Source: Arthrobacter sp. ok362 (GTDB lineage Bacteria; Actinomycetota; Actinomycetes; Actinomycetales; Micrococcaceae). From it: a stretch of DNA of 64,000 nucleotides. Position numbers and translations under genes: made by a program. Below, in pieces: positions 48,975 to 57,118 of this stretch. The notes under the pieces are model-generated. The model did no database searches and was not told the DNA's origin. It saw only the letters and a list, made by a program, of their open reading frames with translations. The stretch lies in NCBI RefSeq assembly GCF_900102785.1, contig NZ_FNGC01000013.1, positions 62,001 to 126,000 on the forward strand, given 5' to 3'. The first letter of the stretch is position 1. Every line of letters starts with the position of its first letter.

Positions 48975-50167
48975 GCACAGCAACAAACGCATTGACGACG
49001 ACGGCGGTCGCCAACTGGGCGGCCGCCCCGGCGGGAACCGCCCCGGCGGCCGCCCCGGCCGGCACCACCCCGGCCGGCACCACCCCGGCCGCCCCCGCCC
49101 CGGCGGCCGGCACCACCCCGGCGGAAACAACCCCGGCCGGCACCACCCGGTCGCCGTTCACCGTCGCCGTCACGGCCGACGCTGCGCGGCCCGACGGAAG
49201 CTCCATCCACGGGGACCTGGGCCTGCAGCGGCTCAGCGAGAACGGCATCAGCTGGCGCGTCCTGCCCAGCTACACAGACCCGGTTCCGCTGCCCGACCTC
49301 GCCGGGGTCCACGCCGTGCTGTCGCTGGGGCACATCGCCTTCGATTCACGCACCGTGGACCACGCCCCGGACCTGAGGCTGATCGCCCGGTTCGGGGCCG
49401 GCTACGAAACCATCGACTTGGACGCCTGCACCCGCGCCGGCGTCGTTGTCACCAACACCCCGGATGCCATCCGCCGGCCGCTGGCGGTGGCAGGGCTGAC
49501 GCTGCTCCTGGCGCTCTCGCACAAGCTCCTGGCCAAGGACCGGCTGACCCGGACCTCGGACTGGGCGCAGCGCGAGCACTACCGCGGCGCGCCGCTGGTG
49601 GGGCAGACGGTCGGCATCGTGGGCTTTGGCAGCGTGGGCGCTGAGCTTGCCCGCCTGCTGGCCCCGCTCGGGATGAACGTGGTGGGCAACAACCGCAGCG
49701 GCCGCCACGCGGAGGCCGCCGGGCTCGGCGTTGAATTGCTGGGCCTGAACGAGCTCCTGGAGCGCTCGGACTACGTTGTGCTTTGCGCCGCGCTGACCCC
49801 GGCAACCGAAAAGCTGATCAACGCCGCCGCGCTGGCCCGGATGAAGCCCAGCGCCTACCTGATCAACATCGGCCGCGGAAAGCTGGTGGACACGGATGCC
49901 CTCCGGGACGCCCTGCGCGACGGCCGGATCGCAGGCGCCGGACTGGACGTCTTTGAGCCCGAACCCTTGCTTCCCGACGACGAGCTGCTGACCTTGGACA
50001 ACGTGGTGCTGTCCCCGCATTCCCTGTGCTGGACCGAGGATTTCACCCGGGATGTTGCGGCCAGTGCCATTGCCTCGATACTTGCCGTCGCGGCGGCGGA
50101 GCGCCCTGCCAGCGTCCTGAATCCGGAGGTCTTCGCAACCGCGGCTTTTGCGGCGAAGCGCGCGTAA
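48971..50167 (+). CDS. D-2-hydroxyacid dehydrogenase with Pro/Thr/Ala-rich N-terminal extension
   Basis: A 398-residue protein. Residues about 65-398 are a D-isomer 2-hydroxyacid dehydrogenase: GIVGFGSVGAELARLL binds NAD(P), and the catalytic Arg (INIGRGKLVD), Glu (LDVFEPEPLL) and His (LSPHSLCWTEDF) are present. Residues about 15-60 are an unusual repeat of PAGTTPAG-type units, low in complexity and encoded by a CCGGCCGGCACCAC-type tandem DNA repeat. ATG at 48971 overlaps the MFS stop. An internal start near residue 63 would give a normal-length enzyme but has no clear ribosome site. It may reduce or oxidise a tetronate or glyoxylate-like intermediate. Confidence 0.84.
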   Translation: MSTATNALTTTAVANWAAAPAGTAPAAAPAGTTPAGTTPAAPAPAAGTTPAETTPAGTTRSPFTVAVTADAARPDGSSIHGDLGLQRLSENGISWRVLPSYTDPVPLPDLAGVHAVLSLGHIAFDSRTVDHAPDLRLIARFGAGYETIDLDACTRAGVVVTNTPDAIRRPLAVAGLTLLLALSHKLLAKDRLTRTSDWAQREHYRGAPLVGQTVGIVGFGSVGAELARLLAPLGMNVVGNNRSGRHAEAAGLGVELLGLNELLERSDYVVLCAALTPATEKLINAAALARMKPSAYLINIGRGKLVDTDALRDALRDGRIAGAGLDVFEPEPLLPDDELLTLDNVVLSPHSLCWTEDFTRDVAASAIASILAVAAAERPASVLNPEVFATAAFAAKRA

Positions 50168-50181
50168 CCCGGGATGTGACC

Positions 50182-50217
50182 TTGACAACATCCCTCCAGA
50201 TAGTAAATCCTATAGGA
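50182..50217 (+). promoter_or_regulatory. TTGACA box and TCCTATAGGA operator (module B operator 3)
   Basis: TTGACA at 50182-50187 is followed by AT-rich sequence and the palindrome TCCTATAGGA at 50208-50217, about 30 bases before the ATG at 50246. It indicates a second promoter within the cluster under the same regulator. The -10 box is not clear. Confidence 0.55.
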
Positions 50218-50245
50218 AACAGGATTCCACGAAGGAGTGACCCCC

Positions 50246-51250
50246 ATGGCCTACACAGCCGAAAACTGGCCCATCACCGCAGCGCTCCTGCAGTTCCCGG
50301 GAACCGACGCGCAGGGTAACCACATCAACGACGCCGATGCCTCCGCCTGGGCCGAGGTCCTCACCGAGGTCAAGGAAGCCGGCTTTGCCGACGCCGACCT
50401 CACGGACAGCTGGGTCCGCCCCGGCGACCTGAGCTCCGCTCGCCTTGCCGAGTTCAAGCAGACCGCGGACAACGTGGGCATCGGCATCCCCGTCATCTCG
50501 GCCATCCGCCGCAGCGTGATCGAGGAAGGCAATTGGGAAGCCAACCTGGCGTACAGCCACCGCACCATCGACGCCGCCGCCGAGCTTGGCTGCGAGGTTG
50601 TCTCGTTCGGCCTGCACCAGGCCATCACCGCCGAGCAGCAGAAGCAGCTGTGGTTCTGGACCGTCGAAGGATACAAGGACCCGGTGGGGGATAAGGAAAC
50701 CTGGGGCAAAGCCGTGAGCCGCCTCCGGGAACTCGGCCAGCACGCGGCCGAGGTCGGCGTCCTGCTCTCGCTCGAAATGTACGAGGACACGTACCTCGGC
50801 ACCGCGGATTCTTCCGTCCAACTGGTCCAGGACATCGGCCTGGCCAACGTCGGCATCAACCCCGACATCGGCAACCTCATCCGGCTGCACCGCCCGATTG
50901 AGGACTGGCGCGAAATGGTCGCCAAGACCCTGCCGTACTCCAACTACTGGCACATGAAGAACTACATCCGCGACGAGGACGTGGCCCGGGACACCTACGT
51001 CGCGATGCCGGCCCCAATGGAAAGCGGCCTCATCAACTACCGCGAGGCGTTCAAGGTCGCGCTTTCCGTTGGCTTCCAGGGCATCCTCTGCACCGAGCAC
51101 TACGGCGGCGACGGCCTCAGCGTTACGGCCAGCAACCAGGACTACCTCCGCCGCCAGGTCCTGCCGAAGACCGACGGCTACGCCCTCGGCCAGAGCCAGG
51201 TGGCACAGGGCCGGCAGCTGCCCGCAGCCACGGCGCTCGCCAGCGTCTGA
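50246..51250 (+). CDS. sugar phosphate isomerase/epimerase, EryC-like TIM barrel
   Basis: A 334-residue xylose-isomerase-like TIM barrel. Metal-binding positions appear as LLSLEMYEDTY, VGINPDIGNLIRLH, YWHMKNYIRD and ILCTEHYGGDG. ATG at 50246 follows AAGGAG; GTG at 50237 is less well spaced. In Brucella the erythritol pathway uses a TIM-barrel tetrulose-4-phosphate racemase (EryC) together with TpiA-like EryH and RpiB-like EryI. Here genes of all three types occur together, so an EryC-like epimerisation of a tetrulose phosphate is a reasonable reading, though not demonstrated. Confidence 0.82.
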   Translation: MAYTAENWPITAALLQFPGTDAQGNHINDADASAWAEVLTEVKEAGFADADLTDSWVRPGDLSSARLAEFKQTADNVGIGIPVISAIRRSVIEEGNWEANLAYSHRTIDAAAELGCEVVSFGLHQAITAEQQKQLWFWTVEGYKDPVGDKETWGKAVSRLRELGQHAAEVGVLLSLEMYEDTYLGTADSSVQLVQDIGLANVGINPDIGNLIRLHRPIEDWREMVAKTLPYSNYWHMKNYIRDEDVARDTYVAMPAPMESGLINYREAFKVALSVGFQGILCTEHYGGDGLSVTASNQDYLRRQVLPKTDGYALGQSQVAQGRQLPAATALASV

Positions 51251-51358
51251 CCCGGCGCCTGACACCCGTGCCTGGTGCGGCCGTCAAGCCATTTGGGGGC
51301 GGCCGCACCACCCCAGATTCCCAGCAATACTTCTCCAACACGGATTCAATGAGGAACC

Positions 51359-53131
51359 ATGACCCAGATCTTCGACAATCCCGCTGATTTCGCGGATGAG
51401 GCACTGGACGGCTTCGTTGCGGCCAACCGCGGCTACGTGGCCCGTGTCGACGGCGGCGTCGTCCGCTCCACCGAGGTCCCGGCCGGGCAGGTTGCCCTGG
51501 TGGTCGGCGGCGGCTCCGGGCACTACCCGGCCTTCGCCGGCCTCGTCGGCCCGGGACTGGCCACCGCCTCGGCCTGCGGCAACATGTTCGCCTCGCCCGC
51601 GGCCGGCCAGGTCTACCGCGTGGCCAAGGCGGCCAGCGCCGGCGGCGGCGTGCTGCTGAGCTACGGCAATTACGCCGGCGACGTCCTGCACTTCGGCCAG
51701 GCCCAGCTGCGCCTCAACGCCGAAGGCATTGAAACCCGCACGGTCCTGGTCACCGACGACATCGCCAGTGCCCCGCTGGACCAGATGGAGAAGCGCCGCG
51801 GCATCGCCGGGGACCTGACAGTCTTCAAGATCGCCGGAGCCGCCGCGGAGGCGGGGCTGAGCCTGGACGACGTCGAACGGCTGGCCATCCGGACCAACTA
51901 CCGCACCCGGTCCCTCGGCGTGGCCTTCGACGGCTGCACCCTGCCCGGCGCGGAGGCACCGCTGTTCACGGTTCCCGCGGGGCACATGTCCCTCGGTTTG
52001 GGCATCCACGGCGAACCAGGCATCTCCGATCACCCCATGCCCACCGCCTCCGAACTGGCCGACCTCCTGGTCAGCCGGCTCCTTGCCGACAAACCGGACG
52101 ACGCCGGCACCCGGGTGGTCGCAATCGTCAACGGCCTTGGCACGGTCAAGTACGACGAACTCTTCCTGCTGTTCGGCAAGATCGAGAAGCTTCTCACCGC
52201 CGCCGGGCTCACCGTGGTGGAGCCCGAATGCGGCGAACTCGTCACCAGCCTGGACATGTCCGGACTTTCCCTGACCCTGCTGTGGCTGGACGAGGAACTC
52301 GAGCAGTACTGGGCCGCACCGGCGGACACCCCGGCGTTCCGAAAGGGAAACCTGGCGCCCCGCGCCCGCCGCGAACTCGCCGGTCCGGAAGCCGCCGAAA
52401 CCGGCGACGTCGAGCGCGCCACCGCAGCGGCGGCAGCAATCGGCCGGCTGGCGGCCGACCTGCTCGGCCAGACGCGCGACGTGATCGTTGAGCATGAGGA
52501 AGAACTGGGCCGGCTCGATGCCATCGCCGGCGACGGCGACCACGGGATCGGCATGCGCCGCGGCGTGGACGCGGCAGTCACCGCGGCCGGGCAGGCAGCG
52601 TCGAACGACGACGGCGCCTCGCCGTCGCGCATCCTGACCGCCGCGGGGGAAGCCTGGAGCGAACGCGCCGGCGGCACCTCGGGCGCGCTCTGGGGCTCGG
52701 CGATCATCGCCGCCGGACAGGCCCTGGGCAACCAGGACAGCTACAGCGGCGAGGACGCAGCCGCCGCGGTCACGGCCTTCGTGGACGCGATCACCGAGCT
52801 CGGCAAGGCCGAATTGGGCGACAAGACCATGGTGGATGCCCTCGTGCCGTTCCGGGACGCCTTCCTCACCGCCTTCGACGCCGGCACAACGGTGGCCGGT
52901 TCCCTCGCCGCGGCAGCGGAAGCCGCCACTGCCGCCGCGGATGGGACGTCCGGGTTGCGTCCGCTCAAAGGCCGGGCCCGCCCGCTCGCCGAGAAGAGCC
53001 TCGGCCACCCCGACCCCGGCGCGGTGTCCTTCGCACTCATCGCCACGCGGATTTCTGCACACACCGATACTTCCAGCACAGGAACCCGGCTCGCTAACTC
53101 CGAGCCGGCGGAACAAGGAGCAAAAGCATGA
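51359..53131 (+). CDS. DAK-family ketose kinase (DhaK-DhaL fusion; tetrulose or dihydroxyacetone kinase)
   Basis: A 590-residue ATP-dependent kinase. The DhaK part (1-330) has GGGSGH (50-55) and GIHGEPG with His217, the residue that binds the ketone covalently. The DhaL part (355-590) has AGDGDHG (390-396), whose Asp residues bind Mg-ATP, and GGTSGALWG (438-446). In mycobacterial tetritol pathways such kinases (LerK/DerK) phosphorylate erythrulose. The adjacent RpiB and TpiA homologues favour this role over glycerone kinase. ATG at 51359; the stop overlaps the RpiB start by ATGA. Confidence 0.87.
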   Translation: MTQIFDNPADFADEALDGFVAANRGYVARVDGGVVRSTEVPAGQVALVVGGGSGHYPAFAGLVGPGLATASACGNMFASPAAGQVYRVAKAASAGGGVLLSYGNYAGDVLHFGQAQLRLNAEGIETRTVLVTDDIASAPLDQMEKRRGIAGDLTVFKIAGAAAEAGLSLDDVERLAIRTNYRTRSLGVAFDGCTLPGAEAPLFTVPAGHMSLGLGIHGEPGISDHPMPTASELADLLVSRLLADKPDDAGTRVVAIVNGLGTVKYDELFLLFGKIEKLLTAAGLTVVEPECGELVTSLDMSGLSLTLLWLDEELEQYWAAPADTPAFRKGNLAPRARRELAGPEAAETGDVERATAAAAAIGRLAADLLGQTRDVIVEHEEELGRLDAIAGDGDHGIGMRRGVDAAVTAAGQAASNDDGASPSRILTAAGEAWSERAGGTSGALWGSAIIAAGQALGNQDSYSGEDAAAAVTAFVDAITELGKAELGDKTMVDALVPFRDAFLTAFDAGTTVAGSLAAAAEAATAAADGTSGLRPLKGRARPLAEKSLGHPDPGAVSFALIATRISAHTDTSSTGTRLANSEPAEQGAKA

Positions 53132-53610
53132 GCACAACAACAGGCTGGCGCATCGTCGTCGGCAACGATGAGGCCGGCGTCGAATACAAGAACGCCCTGA
53201 AGGCACTCCTCGAAGCGGACCCCCGAGTGGCCTCCGTGCTGGACGTCGGCGTCGGCCCGGAGGACTCCACCGCCTATCCGCACGTGGCTGTTGACGCGGC
53301 CCGCAAAGTCGCCGGGGGCCAGGCCGACCGGGCGCTGCTGATCTGCGGCACCGGCCTGGGCGTGGCGATCGCGGCCAACAAGGTCCCCGGCATCCGGGCC
53401 GTCACCGCCCACGACAGCTACTCCGTGGAACGCTCGGTGCTGAGCAACAACGCCCAGGTCCTCACCTTGGGGCAGCGCGTCATCGGCCTGGAACTCGCCA
53501 AGAAGCTCGTGGGCGAATGGCTGAGCCACCGCTTCGATGAAAACTCCTCCTCCGCCGCGAAGGTGGACGCCATCTGCTCGTACGAACCCGAATACACGAA
53601 GGCAGTCTGA
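53128..53610 (+). CDS. RpiB/LacAB-family sugar phosphate isomerase (EryI/DerI-like)
   Basis: A 160-residue isomerase. ICGTGLGVAIAANKVPGIRA holds the catalytic Cys73, and AHDSYSVERSVLSNNAQVL follows the family pattern. The first loop is GNDEAGVEYK where ribose-5-phosphate isomerase B has GSDHAG; the His-to-Glu change is in keeping with a four-carbon specialist. In tetritol pathways this enzyme turns D-erythrulose 4-phosphate into D-erythrose 4-phosphate, feeding the pentose phosphate pathway. It is translated with the kinase (ATGA overlap) and is two bases from the next gene. Confidence 0.88.
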   Translation: MSTTTGWRIVVGNDEAGVEYKNALKALLEADPRVASVLDVGVGPEDSTAYPHVAVDAARKVAGGQADRALLICGTGLGVAIAANKVPGIRAVTAHDSYSVERSVLSNNAQVLTLGQRVIGLELAKKLVGEWLSHRFDENSSSAAKVDAICSYEPEYTKAV

Positions 53611-53612
53611 AC

Positions 53613-54599
53613 ATGACCGAATCAACAGCTACCGCAGCCGCCATCAACGCCGCCCGGAAGATCGCCGTCGTCGGCTCCGGCTACATGGGCGGTGGGATCG
53701 CGCAGGTCCTGGCGCTCGGCGGCGCCAAGGTTGCGCTCGCGGATGTGTCCGCCGAAGTGGCGCAGAAGAACTACGAGCGGCTCCTGGCCGAATCCGACGA
53801 CTTCGTTGCCGCGGGGCTCTTCCCGGCAGGCTCGACCGCCATCCTGAAGGAAAACCTCTGGGCCGCCAAGGACATCGAGGAAGCCGTGGCGGACGCGGAC
53901 TTCATCGAAGAAGCCGTTCCCGAGGTCATCGAGATCAAGCACCAGACCCTGGCCCGCATCAGCGCGGCAGCCCGGCCGGACGCCATCATCGGCTCCAACA
54001 CGTCCACGATCTCCATCGCGGACCTGTCCGAGCCGGTCACCAACCCGGAACGCTTCCTGGGCGTGCACTTCTCCAACCCGTCCCCGTTCATCCCGGGTGT
54101 GGAAATCATCCCGCACGCCGGCACCTCGGCGGCAACGGTCGGCACCGTCCGCGATCTCGTGCACGCGGCCAACAAGCAGACCGCCGTCGTCAAGGACGTC
54201 ACCGGATTCGTGCTCAACCGGCTCCAGTACGCGCTGTTCCACGAAGCCGCCCAACTGGTGGAGCAGGAGATCGCGACCGCGGAGGACGTCGACACCCTGG
54301 TCCGCACCACCTTCGGCTTCAGGCTGCCGTTCTTCGGCCCCTTCGCGATCGCCGACATGGCCGGACTGGACGTCTACAACTTCTGCTACAAGTCCCTCCA
54401 GACCGATTTCCCGGAACGGTTCGCCACTCCGAAGATCCTCACCGAGCTGGTGGAGGCCGGAAAGCTGGGCACCAAGACCGGAGCGGGCTTCCTCAACGTC
54501 CCGGCGGAGCGCACGCCGGAACTGATCGCCTACCGGAACAAGGCATACGTGGCCATGCAGAAGCTCATCGACGAGCTCGGCCCCGCCCCCATTAACTGA
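53613..54599 (+). CDS. 3-hydroxyacyl-CoA dehydrogenase-family NAD-dependent dehydrogenase
   Basis: A 328-residue two-domain dehydrogenase. IAVVGSGYMGGGIAQVLALG binds NAD; IIGSNTSTISI, HFSNPSPFIPGVEIIP (with the catalytic His/Asn region) and VTGFVLNRLQYALFHEAAQL belong to the 3HCDH family. Members include 3-hydroxybutyryl-CoA dehydrogenase and L-gulonate 3-dehydrogenase. In a polyol cluster a sugar-acid or polyol oxidation like the latter is more likely than fatty-acid work. The start is two bases after the RpiB stop. Confidence 0.83.
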   Translation: MTESTATAAAINAARKIAVVGSGYMGGGIAQVLALGGAKVALADVSAEVAQKNYERLLAESDDFVAAGLFPAGSTAILKENLWAAKDIEEAVADADFIEEAVPEVIEIKHQTLARISAAARPDAIIGSNTSTISIADLSEPVTNPERFLGVHFSNPSPFIPGVEIIPHAGTSAATVGTVRDLVHAANKQTAVVKDVTGFVLNRLQYALFHEAAQLVEQEIATAEDVDTLVRTTFGFRLPFFGPFAIADMAGLDVYNFCYKSLQTDFPERFATPKILTELVEAGKLGTKTGAGFLNVPAERTPELIAYRNKAYVAMQKLIDELGPAPIN

Positions 54600-54635
54600 G
54601 TCCGCACCCGCCACTTTCACTTCAGGAGCATTCCC

Positions 54636-55403
54636 ATGAGCACTTTCCCCGCAGAACGCACTGCCATCATCACCGGCGCAGTGTCCGAGCGAGGCATCGG
54701 CCGCGCCACCGCCAGCTACCTGGCGGGACAGGGCTGGAACATCGGCATCATCGATCTCGATGACGCACGCTGCAAGGCGGCGGCCAAGGAACTGGCCGCC
54801 GAGTACGGCGTCAAGGCGTTCGGCGCCGGTGCCAACGTGTCCGACGAAGGCTCGGTCCGGGCGGCAATCGACGCCATCGAGGCGGAGTTGCCGCAGATCG
54901 TCGCCCTTGCCAACGTGGCCGGCGTCAGCTCGCCGGTTCCCTACCTGGAGCTCGACGCCGCCGAATGGGACCGCGTGCTCAACATCAACCTCAACGGCGT
55001 CCACTACGCCACGCGCCGCGTCGCAGAATCCATGGTGAAGAACAGGATCGGGCGCATCGTGAACATCTCCTCCGTCTCCGCGCAGCGTGGCGGCGGCACG
55101 TTCTCCAAGACGCCGTACTCGGTGGCGAAGGCCGGAGTGATCGGCCTGACCCGGGCAACGGCCCGCGAACTGGGCGAATACGACATCACGGTCAACGCCA
55201 TCTCACCGGGCCCCATCGACACCGACATCATGGGCGGCACCCTCAGTGAGGAGCGCAAGGACGAACTCACGAAAGACCTCGTGGTCAACCGCGTTGGCTC
55301 CACCCGGGACATCGCAGCAGCCATCGCCTTCCTCATCAGCGAGGACGCCGGATACATCTCCGGCCAGACGCTGAATGTGGATGGCGGACTCTACATGCAC
55401 TAA
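54636..55403 (+). CDS. SDR-family oxidoreductase, probable tetritol dehydrogenase (module B)
   Basis: A 255-residue classical SDR. TGAVSERGIGRA is the cofactor loop; NVAGVS, the catalytic Ser in NISSVSAQRGGG and YSVAK (Tyr/Lys) complete the active site. It is a close paralogue of the SDR at 15918. ATG at 54636 follows CAGGAGC. In the proposed pathway it would oxidise the tetritol to a tetrulose, the substrate of the DAK kinase. The neighbouring 3HCDH-family protein is an alternative candidate for that step. Confidence 0.87.
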   Translation: MSTFPAERTAIITGAVSERGIGRATASYLAGQGWNIGIIDLDDARCKAAAKELAAEYGVKAFGAGANVSDEGSVRAAIDAIEAELPQIVALANVAGVSSPVPYLELDAAEWDRVLNINLNGVHYATRRVAESMVKNRIGRIVNISSVSAQRGGGTFSKTPYSVAKAGVIGLTRATARELGEYDITVNAISPGPIDTDIMGGTLSEERKDELTKDLVVNRVGSTRDIAAAIAFLISEDAGYISGQTLNVDGGLYMH

Positions 55404-55415
55404 GGAAGAAGCATC

Positions 55416-55544
55416 GTGGCACAACACAGCCAAACCACCGCCGCCTCCGGATTCGCAGCCTGGAGCAAGGGACGGAAGATCTACCTCGCCGTCGGGATCC
55501 TGGCCTGCCTGGCCGGCGTTCTGATGATGGTTTTTTCACGCTAG
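55416..55544 (+). CDS. 42-residue single-span membrane protein
   Basis: GTG at 55416, nine bases after AAGGAAG and 12 bases after the SDR stop, opens a 42-codon frame ending at TAG 55542-55544. The product starts MAQHSQTTAASGFAAWSKGR, then KIYLAVGILACLAGVLMMVF and SR: a short polar N-terminus, basic flank (KGRK), one hydrophobic helix of about 19 residues and a basic end. The close spacing, ribosome site and membrane-like composition support a real gene translated with the dehydrogenase. It may be a helper subunit for the MFS carrier encoded next. Confidence 0.62.
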   Translation: MAQHSQTTAASGFAAWSKGRKIYLAVGILACLAGVLMMVFSR

Positions 55545-55556
55545 AAAGTTATTCCC

Positions 55557-55613
55557 GGCCGGATCCGGCCTGGCCTGCCTGGCTTGGCCCGGCTGGCCTG
55601 GCCGGATCCGGCC
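55557..55613. repeat. paired GGCCGGATCCGGCC palindromes
   Basis: The 14-bp palindrome GGCCGGATCCGGCC occurs at 55557-55570 and again at 55600-55613, separated by 29 bases of TGGCC/GGCTGG repeats. It can form two small hairpins or one long stem. It lies between the 42-residue gene and the MFS gene, so it may attenuate or stabilise the message. Confidence 0.6.
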
Positions 55614-55676
55614 GTTCTCCACGCAACTGATCCACCCACTGAGTTACACCACTGATTGCTCGACGAGGAGTTTTTG

Positions 55677-57026
55677 ATGTCCGTAACAACAACGTCCACC
55701 CGGGACCTACTGGAGACACCGGTCCTTAAATCGGCCATCTCCAAGGCCTCCCGCCGGCTTATGCCCATGCTGGTGATCCTGTACGTGGTCGCCTTCCTGG
55801 ACCGCACCAACGTGGGCTTTTCTGAGGCGGCGCTGGGAGTGGACAAGGGCATTAGTGCCGGCGCATTCGCCCTCGGTGCCGGTATTTTCTTCATCGGCTA
55901 CGCCCTGTTCGAAATCCCGAGCAACCTGCTCCTGACGAAATTCGGCGCCAAGGTGTGGCTGGCCCGCATCGCCATCACGTGGGGAATCGTCTCCGCCTGC
56001 TTCGCGTTCGTGCAGGGCGAGACTTCCTTCATCATCCTGCGGTTCCTGCTGGGTGTCACCGAGGCCGGGCTGTTCCCCGGCGTCATCATGTTCCTGGCGG
56101 CCTGGTTCCCGAATAAGGTCCGCGTCAAGATGTTCGCCATCTTCTACCTGGCCCAGCCGTTCTCCCAGATGCTGGGCGCACCGCTCTCCGGCTGGCTGAT
56201 CAACATCGGCGACCAGGTGCCCGGCGTCCAGGGCTGGCAGGTCATGTTCTTCGTCGAGGGCATGCTGGCGGTCATCGCCGGCATCGCCGCGTACTTCTTC
56301 CTGATCAACAGCCCGCAGGACGCCAAGTTCCTGGCCAAGGACGAGAAGAACGCGCTCCTGGAGGTCATGGCGCTGGAGGACACCGTCAAGGAAGAATCCG
56401 GGCCGCGCGGCGTCCTGGCCGCCATGAAGAACGGCAAGGTCTGGTACTTCACCGTCATCTACTTCTGCCTGCAGATCGCCGTCTACGGCGTTACGTTCTA
56501 CCTGCCGCAGCAGGTGGCCCAGCTGACCGGGCAAAAGGTGGGCATCGCCGTCGGCCTGATGGCAGCCATCCCGTGGTTCTTCGGCATCTTCGCCTGCTAC
56601 TTCATCGGCAAGGCCGCCAACACGGTGGTCCGCCGCCGGGTCTGGGGCACCGGGCTGTTCGTCTCCACGGGGCTCTGCATCTTCGGCTCCGCGTGGGCCG
56701 GCGCAAACCACATTCCGGCACTCGGCATCATCTTCATCACCCTCGCCGTGTGCTCCTTCCTTTCCATCGGCCCCATCGCCTGGTCGTACCCGACGGCGTT
56801 CCTGACCGGTACGGCCGCGGCCGCGGGGATCGGCCTGATCAACTCGCTCGGAAACCTCGGCGGCTTCGTCGCGCCGATCCTGCGGACCTCGGTTAACCAG
56901 ATGACCGCCTCGGACACGGGAACCATGGGCGTCTACGCCCTCGGCGTGCTCCCATTCCTGGCAGCAGCCATGATGTTCGCGACCCGCCGCTTCAAGAACA
57001 AGGCCGACGAGCTGCTGGAACAGTAA
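55677..57026 (+). CDS. MFS transporter, ACS family (second carrier of module B)
   Basis: A 449-residue 12-helix symporter of the tartrate/phthalate type (VILYVVAFLDRTNVGFSEAA; FFIGYALFEIPSNLLLTKFG; FLLGVTEAGLFPGVIMFLAA), closely related to the carrier at 14517. ATG at 55677 has GAGGAG six bases upstream; the in-frame TTG at 55656 has none. Its place inside the tetritol-like cluster indicates uptake of a polyol-derived acid or of the polyol itself. TpiA-like and kinase genes flank it. Confidence 0.88.
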   Translation: MSVTTTSTRDLLETPVLKSAISKASRRLMPMLVILYVVAFLDRTNVGFSEAALGVDKGISAGAFALGAGIFFIGYALFEIPSNLLLTKFGAKVWLARIAITWGIVSACFAFVQGETSFIILRFLLGVTEAGLFPGVIMFLAAWFPNKVRVKMFAIFYLAQPFSQMLGAPLSGWLINIGDQVPGVQGWQVMFFVEGMLAVIAGIAAYFFLINSPQDAKFLAKDEKNALLEVMALEDTVKEESGPRGVLAAMKNGKVWYFTVIYFCLQIAVYGVTFYLPQQVAQLTGQKVGIAVGLMAAIPWFFGIFACYFIGKAANTVVRRRVWGTGLFVSTGLCIFGSAWAGANHIPALGIIFITLAVCSFLSIGPIAWSYPTAFLTGTAAAAGIGLINSLGNLGGFVAPILRTSVNQMTASDTGTMGVYALGVLPFLAAAMMFATRRFKNKADELLEQ

Positions 57027-57118
57027 GGCCTCCCAGCCCCCGCCTTCCAGCGCCCATCAACTGGATGGCCCGGCCCCGGAGCGATCCGGGGCCGGGCCTC
57101 AGCAGAAAGCACCAACAA

